DNA of 64,000 nucleotides, from assembly GCF_031085175.1 (NCBI RefSeq), contig NZ_JAVHUY010000038.1, forward strand, positions 36,052 through 100,051, read 5' to 3'. Positions 37,624 to 47,746 of the stretch are shown here, one piece after another. Below the pieces are notes generated by a model. That model did no database searches. It was given only the letters and a program-made list of their open reading frames with translations, and was not told the origin of the DNA. The first letter of the stretch is position 1. Each line of letters starts with the position of its first letter. The position numbers and the translations under genes are program-made. This stretch comes from Phytohabitans maris (GTDB lineage Bacteria > Actinomycetota > Actinomycetes > Mycobacteriales > Micromonosporaceae).

Positions 37624-38514
37624 TTACCCCTTGATCCCGGACAGCGCGATGCCCCTGGTGAAGTGCTTCTGGAAGATGAGGAAAACGATGACGGTGGGCA
37701 GGGAGGTGAGCAAGGACGCGGCCATGATGACCGCGAAGTGTTGCGGGTTGTACGCGTTCGACGCGTTCAGCCGGGAGAGGGCGACGGGCAGGTTGGCCAT
37801 GCTGTCGCTCTGCACGATGATGAGCGGCCAGAGGAAGTTGTTCCACTCGGCCAGCACCACGAAAATGGCCATCGCGGCGAGCGCGGGCCGCATCAGCGGC
37901 ATCACCACCCGCCACCAGATCCGCCACTCGCCCGCACCGTCGACCCGGGCGGCGTGCACGAGGTCGTCCGGGATCGAGCGCATGTACTGCACGAGGAAGA
38001 AGACGACGAACGCCTTGGCGAGCGCCGGGACGATGTACCCCTCGTAGCTGTTGAGCCAGCCGAGGTTGCGCACGATGAGGTAGTTGGGGATGAGGCTGAC
38101 CTGCCACGGCACCATCATCGAGGCCACGATGACCACGAAGATGACCCGCTTTCCGGGCAGGTCGATCTTCGTGAGGGCGTACGCGGCGAGCGAGGCGAGC
38201 AGCAGCGACAGCACGGTGATGGCGGTGGCGACGAAGAGGCTGTTGAACATGAACCGCCCGAAGCCGCCCGGCACGTCGCCGAAGCGCTGGAAGAGCCCGG
38301 CGACCACCTGCTGGCCACGCTGCTCCGAGGTGTAGCTCGGGTCGTAGAAGGCGTCCAGCGACGGGTCGTTCGGCACGAAGCTGGGCGGGTTCCTGGTCAG
38401 CTCCGGCACCGGCTTGAACGCCGCGGTGAGCATCCAGTAGAAGGGCACCAGCATGGTGAGGCCGAAGAGGTACAGGGGGATCCGGCCGAGCGTGGGCCAG
38501 AGGCTCCGTCGCAT
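37624..38514 (-). CDS. Carbohydrate ABC transporter permease (MalG-like)
   Basis: This 296-aa inner-membrane subunit has six predicted helices. The EAA loop that contacts the ATPase is DLVHAARVDGAGEWRIWWRV followed by MPLMRPALAAMAI. It ends ALSGIKG, as MalG-type subunits do. An extra loop near residues 40-75 (NDPSLDAFYDPSYTSEQRGQ) lies outside. Its ATG overlaps the stop of the partner permease (TGATG), so the two are translationally coupled; no ATPase gene is in the cluster. Confidence 0.95.
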   Translation of the reverse strand: MRRSLWPTLGRIPLYLFGLTMLVPFYWMLTAAFKPVPELTRNPPSFVPNDPSLDAFYDPSYTSEQRGQQVVAGLFQRFGDVPGGFGRFMFNSLFVATAITVLSLLLASLAAYALTKIDLPGKRVIFVVIVASMMVPWQVSLIPNYLIVRNLGWLNSYEGYIVPALAKAFVVFFLVQYMRSIPDDLVHAARVDGAGEWRIWWRVVMPLMRPALAAMAIFVVLAEWNNFLWPLIIVQSDSMANLPVALSRLNASNAYNPQHFAVIMAASLLTSLPTVIVFLIFQKHFTRGIALSGIKG

Positions 38515-39488
38515 CACAGCTCCCTCAGCGCGCGGGTGACCCTGAGCTGGATCATGCTCACCACGAAGATCACGACGAACAGCGACCAGGCGATCGCCGA
38601 GGCGTAGCCGAGCTGAAACTTCGTGAAGCCCATGTCGTAGAGGTACGGCACCAGCATGAGGCCGCTGTCCTGCACGCCGCCCACGCTGCTGACGCCCCGG
38701 AAGACGATGTAGACCGCCTCGAAGACCTGGAACGCGGAGATGAGGCTGGTGATGACGACGTACGTGGTGACCGGCTTGAGCTGCGGCAGCGTGATGTACC
38801 AGAACTGCTGCCACGCGCTCGCGCCGTCCAGCCGCGCCGACTCGTAGTGCTCCTCCGGGATCGCGTTGAGCCCGGCCACGAAAATCACCATGCCGTACCC
38901 GCAGCCGCCCCAGACCGCCATCACCACGAGGATCGGGATGGTGAGGCTGGGCGTGGCGAGCCACTGCACCGGCTCCACGCCGACCCACCCGATGACCGTG
39001 TTGGCGAGCCCGAAGTCCTCGACCGTGAAGATCCACCGCCAGATCAGCGCGACCGCGATGGTGGAGGTGACCGCGGGCAGGAAGAAGAGGGTACGCATGA
39101 TCCGGTCACGCCAGCTCGTGCCGCGGAAGGCGACCGCGAGGGCCAGCGCGAGCCCGGTGGTGAGCGTGACGGCGGCGGCGACGTAGACGAACGAGTTGAC
39201 GAGCGCCTTTCCGAAGCGCTCGTCCTCGAACCACAGTCGCCGAAAGTTGTCTATGCCCACAAAGGACGGTGGCTTGACCCCGTTGTAGTTGGTGAACGCG
39301 AAGTACAGGGAGTTGGCCAGCGGCCACACGAGAAACCCGACGAACAGCGCGGCGAACGGGAGCAGCATCAGGTAACCGGGAAGCGCCCGCCGCAGCCGCA
39401 TGCGCCGCAGCTCGGGCGAGCGCTTCCCCGGGCGTACCCGATGGGAAACCTGGACCACCGCGGAGGGTGAGGTCGTGGTCGTCGCCAT
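38514..39488 (-). CDS. Carbohydrate ABC transporter permease (MalF-like)
   Basis: This 324-aa membrane subunit has about six helices after a basic N-terminus. The EAA motif is EEHYESARLDGASAWQQFWY, followed by ITLPQLKPVT. Together with the MalG-like partner it forms the channel of a CUT1-type sugar importer. It starts 5 bp after the binding-protein gene and overlaps the next gene by one base. Confidence 0.95.
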   Translation of the reverse strand: MATTTTSPSAVVQVSHRVRPGKRSPELRRMRLRRALPGYLMLLPFAALFVGFLVWPLANSLYFAFTNYNGVKPPSFVGIDNFRRLWFEDERFGKALVNSFVYVAAAVTLTTGLALALAVAFRGTSWRDRIMRTLFFLPAVTSTIAVALIWRWIFTVEDFGLANTVIGWVGVEPVQWLATPSLTIPILVVMAVWGGCGYGMVIFVAGLNAIPEEHYESARLDGASAWQQFWYITLPQLKPVTTYVVITSLISAFQVFEAVYIVFRGVSSVGGVQDSGLMLVPYLYDMGFTKFQLGYASAIAWSLFVVIFVVSMIQLRVTRALREL

Positions 39489-39493
39489 GGGGT

Positions 39494-40756
39494 CTATTTG
39501 AGGTTGGTGTTCATGATGGTCGCGGCCTCGGAGAGGGCCTTCTTCGGGTCGACGTTGTCGTTGACGACCGACTGGAGCTTCTTGGTGACCTCGGCCTGGC
39601 TCACCTCCCAGCCCTTGCAGTTGGGCGGGCCGCTGACCGTCTCCATCGTGGTCTTCAGCGTCTGCTTGACGTTGTCCGTGGTGTTGAGGGTGTCGATCTG
39701 GTCCGCCCGCGGCGAGAGCCACAGCTCGCCCGACTTGTTGTAGACCTCCTTCTGCAGCAGCTGGATGGCCTCGTCGGTGTAGAGCCACTTGATGAACTCG
39801 GTGGCCGCCTTCGGGTACTTCGTGTACGACATCACGCCGATGATCCGGCCGCCCACGAACGTGCCGGCGCCGGCCGGTCCGGTCGGCAGCGCGGCCACCT
39901 GCCACTTCCCCTTGAGCTGCGGGTGGGTGCTGTCGATCGCGTTGGCCACCCAGGAACCGTCGATCGCCATCGCGACCTCGCCGTTGGCCAGGCCGGCGGC
40001 GGAGTCGGTGGCCGCCTTCGGCACGCCGTACCTGCGGAACTGGTCGGCCCAGGTGGCGGTGGCGAGCACGGCCTGGTCGCTGTCGATGGTGGCCTTGGAG
40101 CAGTCGTCGGCGTAGAGGGCGCCGCCGGCCTGCTTGAGCCAGTTGAACCAGGGCAGCCACTCGAAGGTGTTCCAGTTTTCCACCAGCGGGGTCTTCACGC
40201 CGGCGGCCTTGAGCTTGGTGACCGCGGCGGTGAGCTCCTCCCAGGTCTTCGGCGGGCCGCTCAGCCCTGCCTTCTGGAGCAGGTCGGGACGGTAGAAGAG
40301 GAGGTAGAAGGCGTTGTCGAAGGAGACGCCGTACACCTCGCCGCCCGGCGACGTGATCGCCTTGAGCACCTCGGGCCGGGTCTGCGCCTTGATGTCGCCG
40401 ATCTCCTGCGCGTTGAGGTCGATCATGCCGCCCAGCTCACCGAACTCGATGCCCCACGACATGCCGCCGGAGACGATGTCCGGCCCGGTCCTGGCGGTGG
40501 CGGCGGTGAGCACCTTGGCGTGGCCGTCGTCCCAGGAGAGTGCCTGGACCTTGATCGTGACGTCCGGGTGGGACTGCTTGTAGGTGTCCGCGACGGCCTG
40601 GAGCGCCGCCGCGTGCTCGTCGGATCCGGTGTTCCAGAACGTGAGGCTCGCGGGGCCCTCGGCCTCCTGGGCCGGCTCGTCGCCGCCGCCGGAGGTGGTG
40701 CAGCCGGCCACGAGAGCGGTTATCGCGGCCGCGGCCACCGCCAATCGCGTACGCAT
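39494..40756 (-). CDS. Sugar-binding lipoprotein of the ABC transporter
   Basis: This 420-aa extracellular solute-binding protein is family 1 (MalE-like). A type II signal peptide ends in lipobox LVAGC (Cys19). The mature part opens PASLTFWNTGSDEHAAALQA, has VYGVSFDNAFYLLFYRPDLL and the ligand-pocket GEVAMAIDGSWVAN. The genes downstream encode two permeases and a beta-mannosidase, so the ligand is probably a manno-oligosaccharide; this is inference from context. It is divergent from the LacI gene with an operator between. Confidence 0.93.
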   Translation of the reverse strand: MRTRLAVAAAAITALVAGCTTSGGGDEPAQEAEGPASLTFWNTGSDEHAAALQAVADTYKQSHPDVTIKVQALSWDDGHAKVLTAATARTGPDIVSGGMSWGIEFGELGGMIDLNAQEIGDIKAQTRPEVLKAITSPGGEVYGVSFDNAFYLLFYRPDLLQKAGLSGPPKTWEELTAAVTKLKAAGVKTPLVENWNTFEWLPWFNWLKQAGGALYADDCSKATIDSDQAVLATATWADQFRRYGVPKAATDSAAGLANGEVAMAIDGSWVANAIDSTHPQLKGKWQVAALPTGPAGAGTFVGGRIIGVMSYTKYPKAATEFIKWLYTDEAIQLLQKEVYNKSGELWLSPRADQIDTLNTTDNVKQTLKTTMETVSGPPNCKGWEVSQAEVTKKLQSVVNDNVDPKKALSEAATIMNTNLK

Positions 40757-40798
40757 GGGTGCCTCCTATGACTCGCGCCACATCATCGATAGATTTCG

Positions 40799-40814
40799 AC
40801 TGAACCGGTTTAGT
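40799..40814. promoter_or_regulatory. LacI-family operator between the sugar operon and its repressor
   Basis: ACTGAACCGGTTTAGT is a 16-bp palindrome with one mismatched pair and a perfect AACCGGTT centre, the form of LacI/GalR operators. It is 42 bp before the binding-protein start and 95 bp before the repressor start, suited to control both. Confidence 0.7.
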
Positions 40815-40909
40815 AGGCACACGGTACGACCGGCCATCGGGAGACGTCAATGACATGGTGGGCCTGGTCGCGCGGTAGCGTAGGACGGCTTGTGGCTAAG
40901 GAGCGTGGC

Positions 40910-41929
40910 GTGAAGCGACCCACCATCGCAGACATCGCGCGGCGTGCCGGAGTCTCGAAAGGCGCCGTGTCGTATGCCCTCAACGGGCAGCCCGGCGTCT
41001 CCGAGGCGACCCGGCAGCGCATCATCGCGATCGCGCAGGAGATCGGGTTCAACCCCAACAGCGCCGCCCGCGCGCTCTCCGGGGCCACCGCCAACGCGGT
41101 CGGGCTCGCCCTCTGCCGCCCGGCCCGCATCCTCGGCATCGAGCCGTTCTTCATGGAGCTGATCAGCGGCGTGGAGGGCGAGCTCTCGGCCCGCTCGTAC
41201 GCGCTGACCCTCCAGGTCGTCGCCGACCCGGACGCCGAGATCGCCGTGTACCGGCGCTGGTGGGGCGAGCGGCGGGTGGACGGTGTCTTCGTCTGCGACC
41301 TGCGGGTCGACGACCGGCGCGTGCCCGTGCTGGAGGAGCTCCAGCTCCCCGCGGTGGTCATCGGCGGGCCGGGCCACACCGGCACGCTGGCCAGCGTGTG
41401 GGCGGACGACGCGGCGGCACTGGTGGAGACGATGGAGTACCTGGTCGCGCTCGGCCACCGCCGGATCGCGCGGGTCGGCGGCCTGCCCGGGCTGCTGCAC
41501 ACGGAGATCCGCGGCAAGGCGTTCGTCGAGGCGGGCGAGCGGCTCGGGCTGGAGCAGTCGCTGACCGTCCCGTCCGACTACACCGGCGAGGAAGGCGCCC
41601 GGGCCACCCGCCGCCTGCTTGGCGCGGCCGGCCGCCCGACGGCGATCATCTACGACAACGACGTGATGGCGATCGCCGGCCTGGCGGTGGCCCAGGAGAT
41701 GGGGCTGGCGGTCCCCGGCGACCTGTCGATCGTGGCCTGGGACGACTCCGCGCTCTGCCAGCTGACCCACCCGCCGCTGACCGCGCTGGGCCGCGACATC
41801 CCCGCGTACGGCGCGCACGCCGCCCGCCAGCTGCTCGCCGCGATCGAGGGGCGCGAGATCGGCGCCTACCAGGACGAGACCGCCCATCTCACCCCACGAG
41901 GCAGCACCGCCGCGCCAAGTCCCGCCTAG
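40910..41929 (+). CDS. LacI-family transcriptional repressor of the mannoside operon
   Basis: This 339-aa regulator has an N-terminal helix-turn-helix (VKRPTIADIARRAGVSKGAV), hinge helix (NPNSAARALSG) and periplasmic-binding-like sugar domain (IGGPGHTGTLASVWADDAAA to the C-terminus). GTG 40910 has AAGGAG 6 bp upstream; in-frame starts further up lack that. It is divergent from the sugar-binding lipoprotein gene and very likely represses that operon and itself through the palindrome at 40799, being released by an imported sugar. Confidence 0.94.
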   Translation: MKRPTIADIARRAGVSKGAVSYALNGQPGVSEATRQRIIAIAQEIGFNPNSAARALSGATANAVGLALCRPARILGIEPFFMELISGVEGELSARSYALTLQVVADPDAEIAVYRRWWGERRVDGVFVCDLRVDDRRVPVLEELQLPAVVIGGPGHTGTLASVWADDAAALVETMEYLVALGHRRIARVGGLPGLLHTEIRGKAFVEAGERLGLEQSLTVPSDYTGEEGARATRRLLGAAGRPTAIIYDNDVMAIAGLAVAQEMGLAVPGDLSIVAWDDSALCQLTHPPLTALGRDIPAYGAHAARQLLAAIEGREIGAYQDETAHLTPRGSTAAPSPA

Positions 41930-42111
41930 ATAAAGCCCTGTCTGTGCGTGCGCCGCGGTGGGCTTGCCCCGCGGAGCCGGCAGCGGAGGCCGGGGAAGTC
42001 GGCGAGCGCCAGCTCGCCGCCGGCCGCAGCGGTGCCCGCGGGAAGGCCAGCCCGCCCCTGACGTCTTCTGGTGTCCGCGCCGCGGCGGGATGGGCGTTCG
42101 CTAAGCTCGTC

Positions 42112-42193
42112 GGGTACTCGCGACTGGCGCATTGAGGTGGAACCGACCACCGGGGAGCGACCACGATCGCGGCACCGCGCGCCTGGGTGCCGG
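42112..42193 (+). ncRNA. ZTP riboswitch (pfl motif) upstream of glyA
   Basis: The leader has the conserved pfl blocks in order: CGCGACTGGCG at 42119-42129, GAGGTGG at 42134-42140, ACCACCGGGGAGCG near 42147-42160, and the 3' CGCGCCTGGGTGCC. These form the two-domain pseudoknot that binds ZTP/ZMP, the signal of folate shortage. The class is commonly found upstream of glyA in actinobacteria. The glyA ribosome site AGGAGG (42210) follows 17 bp later and no terminator is seen, so control is probably at translation start. Confidence 0.85.
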
Positions 42194-42220
42194 TCATCGT
42201 TGACATGCCAGGAGGTCGCT

Positions 42221-43489
<1,269 letters not shown>

Positions 43490-43499
43490 CCTCTCGCGC

Positions 43500-43539
43500 G
43501 GAAGGCGCCGCGGCCACCCTGCGGGCCGCGGCGCTTTCC
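43500..43539. terminator. Bidirectional hairpin terminator after glyA
   Basis: Two 16-bp arms (43500-43515, 43524-43539, one mismatch) with an 8-base loop lie between the convergent glyA and hypothetical gene stops. On the plus strand the stem ends in CTTTCCC. Confidence 0.75.
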
Positions 43540-43541
43540 CG

Positions 43542-44093
43542 TCACAGCATCGACTGGTACCGGTCACCGGCCTCGCTGATCGGGCGGTAGGCCTCGTCGG
43601 CGGCCAGGCGGTGGAGCGCTTCGAGCAGCCCGTCGGCCGCCGGCAGGTCCAGTGCCTCGCGCAGCCGCACCCGGTTGGCGTCGAGGTCGGGCCAGTCCTC
43701 CCGGACCTCTTCGTCCGCCTCGGCGAGCCAGGAACGCAGGGCCGCACCCCCGTCGTCGCCCAGCGGGCGGGCGGTCGCGTCGTGGATGCTGGAGACGCTC
43801 CCGATCAGCGCCAGCGCGTCGCGCAGGCTGGTCGCGATGAGGCCGCCTTCGCCCTCGGAGCCGACGTACACGACGGGGCGCTCGTCGCCACCGCCCACGA
43901 GCATGAAGGCGCCGCCGGAGGCGTCACCGGCGACCATCTCGAGGGGCTCGCCGCTGGCGAGGTGGACCTCCTCGACCGGCCCGTTGGCGACCCGCTCGAT
44001 GTCGAAGTCGAAGTCGGTCAGCAGCTTGGCGATCGACGGCGTGCTGCGGATCCGGTCCAGGATGGCAGCGTCAGTGGTGAAGGGCTCGGACAC
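43542..44093 (-). CDS. Hypothetical protein, about 183 aa
   Basis: This soluble, acidic protein begins VSEPFTTDAAILDRIRSTPS. Then come EEVHLASGEPLEMVAGDASG, FMLVGGGDERPVVYVGSEGE and the C-terminal YRPISEAGDRYQSML. The middle beta-rich part resembles SMI1/KNR4 (SUKH)-like immunity proteins, but the match is weak and I do not assign it. It converges on glyA. The start is uncertain; a GTG at 44120 is possible. Confidence 0.65.
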   Translation of the reverse strand: MSEPFTTDAAILDRIRSTPSIAKLLTDFDFDIERVANGPVEEVHLASGEPLEMVAGDASGGAFMLVGGGDERPVVYVGSEGEGGLIATSLRDALALIGSVSSIHDATARPLGDDGGAALRSWLAEADEEVREDWPDLDANRVRLREALDLPAADGLLEALHRLAADEAYRPISEAGDRYQSML

Positions 44094-44240
44094 GCGCGCG
44101 ACTGTAGCGGTCCACCGCACGCCGGATCTCCGGCCCGAACTTGATCAAAACCAGGGTGAGTGGCATCGGGGTCCGGACCGCTCCCGCCGCCTCACCCTCC
44201 ACGGTCGGCGTCCGGGGCGGGCCCGCACACGCCGAGCCTG

Positions 44241-44299
44241 ACCAGCGGTACCCCAGATACCTTATGGAGTCGCCATAACGTACTTCCGGTACCGCTGGT
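44241..44299. repeat. Palindromic repeat family B, degenerate copy
   Basis: An inverted repeat with outer arms ACCAGCGGTACC/GGTACCGCTGGT and inner CTTATG...CATAACG shares GCCATAACGTACTTCC with the copy at 63654. The left arm has drifted. It lies in the 311-bp gene-free gap upstream of the hypothetical gene and downstream of the PAS-GGDEF-EAL gene. Confidence 0.75.
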
Positions 44300-44404
44300 G
44301 CTCAGATCCTCCAGGGCGGCACCCCAGCGACCGTTGCCGGCTTCGCCGGCCCGCTAACCGGTCAAGGCCGCCCGGCTGTGATCTCTTGGCATTGATCGCC
44401 GGGG

Positions 44405-47062
44405 TCAGTTGGAGGGGGCGCGGCGCTCTTCGAGGAAGGCCTCGACGCGTTCGGCCGGCGCGGGGCGCACCAGTGCGAACCCCTGGCCCAGCCCGCAACC
44501 CGCCTCCTGGGCCTGCCGGATCTGGGCGACCGACTCCAGCCCCTCGGCGATGATCTCCACGCCGAGCCGGCGGCCCAGGTCGGCGACGACGTCGATCAGC
44601 GGGCGGCTGTGGCCCTGGAGGTCGGCGGGGAGCTGGTCCGACGGGGCGGCGATGATGGTGCCGTCGATCTTCAGCAGGTCGACGGGGAGGCGGCGGAGCT
44701 GCTGCAGCGAGGCCTGGCCCGCCCCGAAGTCGTCCAGGGCGGTGCGGACGCCGAGCGACCTCAACGCCGCCAGCTGGGTGACCACCGGGGCGACGTCGGC
44801 GGGCAGGCGGGACTCGGCGACCTCGACCACGAACAGCTCCGGCGGCACCGAGCGTTCGGCGAGGGCGGCCTTGACGCGCGTGACGTAGTCGTTGGCGGCC
44901 AGCTCGCGCGGGGCGACGTTGATGGACATCCACAGCTCCCGGCCGGGGACCGTCCACATCGCCAGCTGCCGGACGGCCGTGGTCAGCACCCACTGGCCGA
45001 TCTCGTCGATCAGCGCGAGGTCTTCGGCCACGGGCAGCAGCTCGCTGGGGAGGACCGTGCCGAGCGTGGCGTTGCGCCAGCGCAGCAGCGCCTCCACGCC
45101 GACCGGCTGGCGGTCCGGGAGGGAGAGGACCGGCTGGTACACCAGGTCGAGCTCGCCGCGCGCGGCGGCGCCGGGCAGCTCCCGCTCCAGGTCCATCCGG
45201 CGGACCAGCTGCTCTTCGAGGTACGCGTCGTACCACTCGATGCGGTCGCGGCCGAGCTGGCGGGCGCGCCGGCGGGCCAGGTCGGCGCGGCGGAGTACGT
45301 CGTCAACGTTGTCACCGCCGGAAAGCTCCGCCAGGCCGATGCTGACCTTGAGGTGCACGATCGCGCCCGGAAGCTGGTACGGCTCGGTGAGGATCGTGAG
45401 CAGCCGGGTGCCCAGCGCGTACGCGAGGACCGGCCCCTCGACCGTGACCACCGCGAACTCGTCACCGGCCAGGCGGGCCGGCAGGTCGTCGGAGCCGACG
45501 GCGGTACGCAGGCGGCGGCCGACCTCGATGAGCACCGCGTCGCCGATCTCGCGCCCCCGCACCTCGTTGACGTCGGCCATGCCGTGCAGGTCGATCACGA
45601 GCAGCGCGCCGGTGTGGCCGGCCACCTCACGCTGGCTGACGATCGTGCGCATCAGCTCGCGGCGGTTGGCGAGGCCGGTCAACTGGTCGGTGAAGGCCAG
45701 CTGGTGCAGCGTGCGCTCCAGGTGGCGGCGCTCGCCAACGTCCCGTACGTGCACGACGAGCGCGGCCACCTCCGGCACGGAGCGCTGGTCGCCCACAGTG
45801 GACTCGGTGTCGCGCCAGGCGCCGTACCCGTCGCGGAGGCGGGCCTCGACGAGCGGCGGGCGGCTGGGCGCCTGGCGCTCGGCCAGGACGGCGGTGAGCA
45901 GCGCGGTGACGTCGGAGGCGTCGTCCGGGTGCATCAGGGCGGGGAACGGCCGGCCGACCACGTCGGCGTCGGAGAGGCCGAAGAGGCGGGCGGCGGCGGG
46001 CGACTGCCAGCGCACCACGAGGTCTTCACTGACGATCATGATGAGGTCGTTGGCGCCGGCGACCAGCGAGCGGAAGTGGGCCTCCTGCTCGACGAGGCGG
46101 CGGGCGTAGCGGCGTACGTCGGCGGCGGCCATGATCTCGCGGACCACGACGGTGGGGATGACCATGAGGCCGATCAGGATCGCCGTGTGGTCGAACTCAC
46201 CCACCGTGATCAGGTGGTAGAGCGCGGCGAGCATGGCGAGCAGCGCGGGCACGGTCAGCAGCGGGTAGCCGGAGAGCCGGGTCTCGGGCTCGTCGGGCGG
46301 CGGGAGTTCGCCGTCGGCGTCCGCGCGGTACGCGCCGAGCAGCACCAGCGCCGGTCCGACCACCACCAGGGCGGCCGGGTAGAGCAGGGCGCGGTCGCTC
46401 ACGCCGTACGCGATCATCATGGTCAGGATCGCGAGGCCGAGCACGGCGGCGCCGGCGCCCGCACCGCAGAGGATGGCGGCCTGGCGGTAGCGGGCGGCGC
46501 GCAGCGCCGTCACGGTGACGATCGAGAGGCCGCCGACCGCGAAGAGCATGCCGGCCAGCGCGGCGGGCGGCATGCCACCGGGCGGCGGCAGCAGCCAGCC
46601 GGCGAACGCGAGGCTGACGCCGATGCTGACCCCGTCGCACGCGCGGCGCAGGCGCATGCCGAGGGTGGTGGCGGCGCCGGGCAGCAGGAGGATCCCGAGC
46701 ACGTACGCGGCGACGGCCCCGCCCAGCCCCACGGCGCTCACGGCGGCCTGGTGCGCGCCCTCGACCTGGGTGAGCGCGACCGCGGTGAGACCGCCGAACA
46801 GCGAGCCCATGCCGAGGAAGCCGGCACCGCGGCACGGGCCGTAGCTGTGCCGCGTGGCGTGGATCTGCAGCGCGAGGCGCCACAGCCGGTACGTCACCAG
46901 CGCGGCGATCCCGCCGACGCCGGTCACGAAGCCGAACGCCGGCGGGGTGAGGCCGGCGAGCGAGCCGGCGAAACACACCGAAGCCGCGGCGGCCACGGCG
47001 ATGTCCACTGTGGGGACGGCACCGAACCGGGTGCTGGCGTCGGGGTTGTACGGCATTGTCAC
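44405..47062 (-). CDS. Membrane PAS-GGDEF-EAL protein
   Basis: This 885-aa protein has about ten N-terminal transmembrane helices (to about residue 300), a PAS domain (about 325-440, FRSLVAGANDLIMIVSEDLV), GGDEF (about 450-615) and EAL (about 620-875). GGDEF carries AGDEF instead of GGDEF (ARLAGDEFAVV), which is sometimes active. EAL keeps EALLRW, INVAPREL, DDFGAGQASLQ and AEGLES, but KIDGTIIAAPSD replaces the usual KIDRSFV, so phosphodiesterase activity is uncertain. Start is GTG 47062 behind GAAGAGG; ATG 47056 is an alternative. Confidence 0.9.
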   Translation of the reverse strand: MTMPYNPDASTRFGAVPTVDIAVAAAASVCFAGSLAGLTPPAFGFVTGVGGIAALVTYRLWRLALQIHATRHSYGPCRGAGFLGMGSLFGGLTAVALTQVEGAHQAAVSAVGLGGAVAAYVLGILLLPGAATTLGMRLRRACDGVSIGVSLAFAGWLLPPPGGMPPAALAGMLFAVGGLSIVTVTALRAARYRQAAILCGAGAGAAVLGLAILTMMIAYGVSDRALLYPAALVVVGPALVLLGAYRADADGELPPPDEPETRLSGYPLLTVPALLAMLAALYHLITVGEFDHTAILIGLMVIPTVVVREIMAAADVRRYARRLVEQEAHFRSLVAGANDLIMIVSEDLVVRWQSPAAARLFGLSDADVVGRPFPALMHPDDASDVTALLTAVLAERQAPSRPPLVEARLRDGYGAWRDTESTVGDQRSVPEVAALVVHVRDVGERRHLERTLHQLAFTDQLTGLANRRELMRTIVSQREVAGHTGALLVIDLHGMADVNEVRGREIGDAVLIEVGRRLRTAVGSDDLPARLAGDEFAVVTVEGPVLAYALGTRLLTILTEPYQLPGAIVHLKVSIGLAELSGGDNVDDVLRRADLARRRARQLGRDRIEWYDAYLEEQLVRRMDLERELPGAAARGELDLVYQPVLSLPDRQPVGVEALLRWRNATLGTVLPSELLPVAEDLALIDEIGQWVLTTAVRQLAMWTVPGRELWMSINVAPRELAANDYVTRVKAALAERSVPPELFVVEVAESRLPADVAPVVTQLAALRSLGVRTALDDFGAGQASLQQLRRLPVDLLKIDGTIIAAPSDQLPADLQGHSRPLIDVVADLGRRLGVEIIAEGLESVAQIRQAQEAGCGLGQGFALVRPAPAERVEAFLEERRAPSN

Positions 47063-47303
47063 TGCCGGGTCCTCTTCACGAGGGGGTGAGGGGATGGCAC
47101 GGCCTCGCTTGCGGCGACACCGCACCTATGACCGGTAACGAAACGCCGGCCGTACGGGTTACGGGTCAGTATCGAGCCAGATGATCAGTCTCCATCCACC
47201 GAGGGGATGATCCGGAGGGATAGTACGACGTCAGCGGCCTCCGGAACGGCCCGGCTCGCGGCCCGCCGGCCGGCGCCGAGCGGGCCGTGACAGTATCGTT
47301 CGG

Positions 47304-47669
47304 GTGAGTACCGACCAGCCAAGCCGGATCCGCTTCCGGCCGCACGGCGCGATCGCGATCGCGGCCCTCGTCGCCCTGATCGGCGCGGTCCCGCTGGCCA
47401 GCGCTGGGTGGTACTACCTGCCCATCCTGCTCGTGCCGATCGCCGTGGTGGCGTGGGCGCTACGCGCCGGCACCGAGGTCGGCCCGGACGGGCTGCGGGT
47501 GCGCGCCCTCCTCGGCGAGCGCCGCATCGGCTGGTCCGAGATCAGCGAGCTCGGCTCCGACCGCCGCGGCCGGGTGCTGGCCCGCCTGACCGACGGCCAG
47601 GTGGTGCCGCTCACCTCGGTCCGCGACCGCGACCTCCCCCGCCTCGTCAAGCTCGGCGAGGCGAAGTAA
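47304..47669 (+). CDS. PH-domain membrane protein
   Basis: This 121-aa protein has two hydrophobic helices (about 17-33 and 38-53) and a bacterial PH-like domain (about 55-121: VGPDGLRVRALLGERRIGWS and VVPLTSVRDRDLPRLVKL). Similar short proteins are widespread in actinobacteria and uncharacterised. GTG 47304 is the start. It is followed by palindrome family A. Confidence 0.75.
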   Translation: MSTDQPSRIRFRPHGAIAIAALVALIGAVPLASAGWYYLPILLVPIAVVAWALRAGTEVGPDGLRVRALLGERRIGWSEISELGSDRRGRVLARLTDGQVVPLTSVRDRDLPRLVKLGEAK

Positions 47670-47678
47670 ACGTACGTC

Positions 47679-47734
47679 CGTGATCGAAGCTCCCCTCACG
47701 TCGCTAGAACGACTTGAGGGGAGCTTCGATCACG
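47679..47734. repeat. Palindromic repeat family A, second full copy
   Basis: Arms of 25 bp (47679-47703, 47710-47734, one mismatch) and loop CTAGAA repeat the element at 23653 with few changes. Again it sits between convergent genes. Confidence 0.85.
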
Positions 47735-47746
47735 GCCCATCAACCC

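Noticed and set aside
34970..38107. Open frames of about 850-1050 codons on both strands across the mannosidase and permease genes
   Set aside because: They are out of frame with the clear GH2 and permease genes and have low-complexity Arg/Gly/Pro composition.
43542..44093. SUKH/SMI1 immunity protein
   Set aside because: The resemblance is only a vague beta-rich centre; no toxin gene is nearby.
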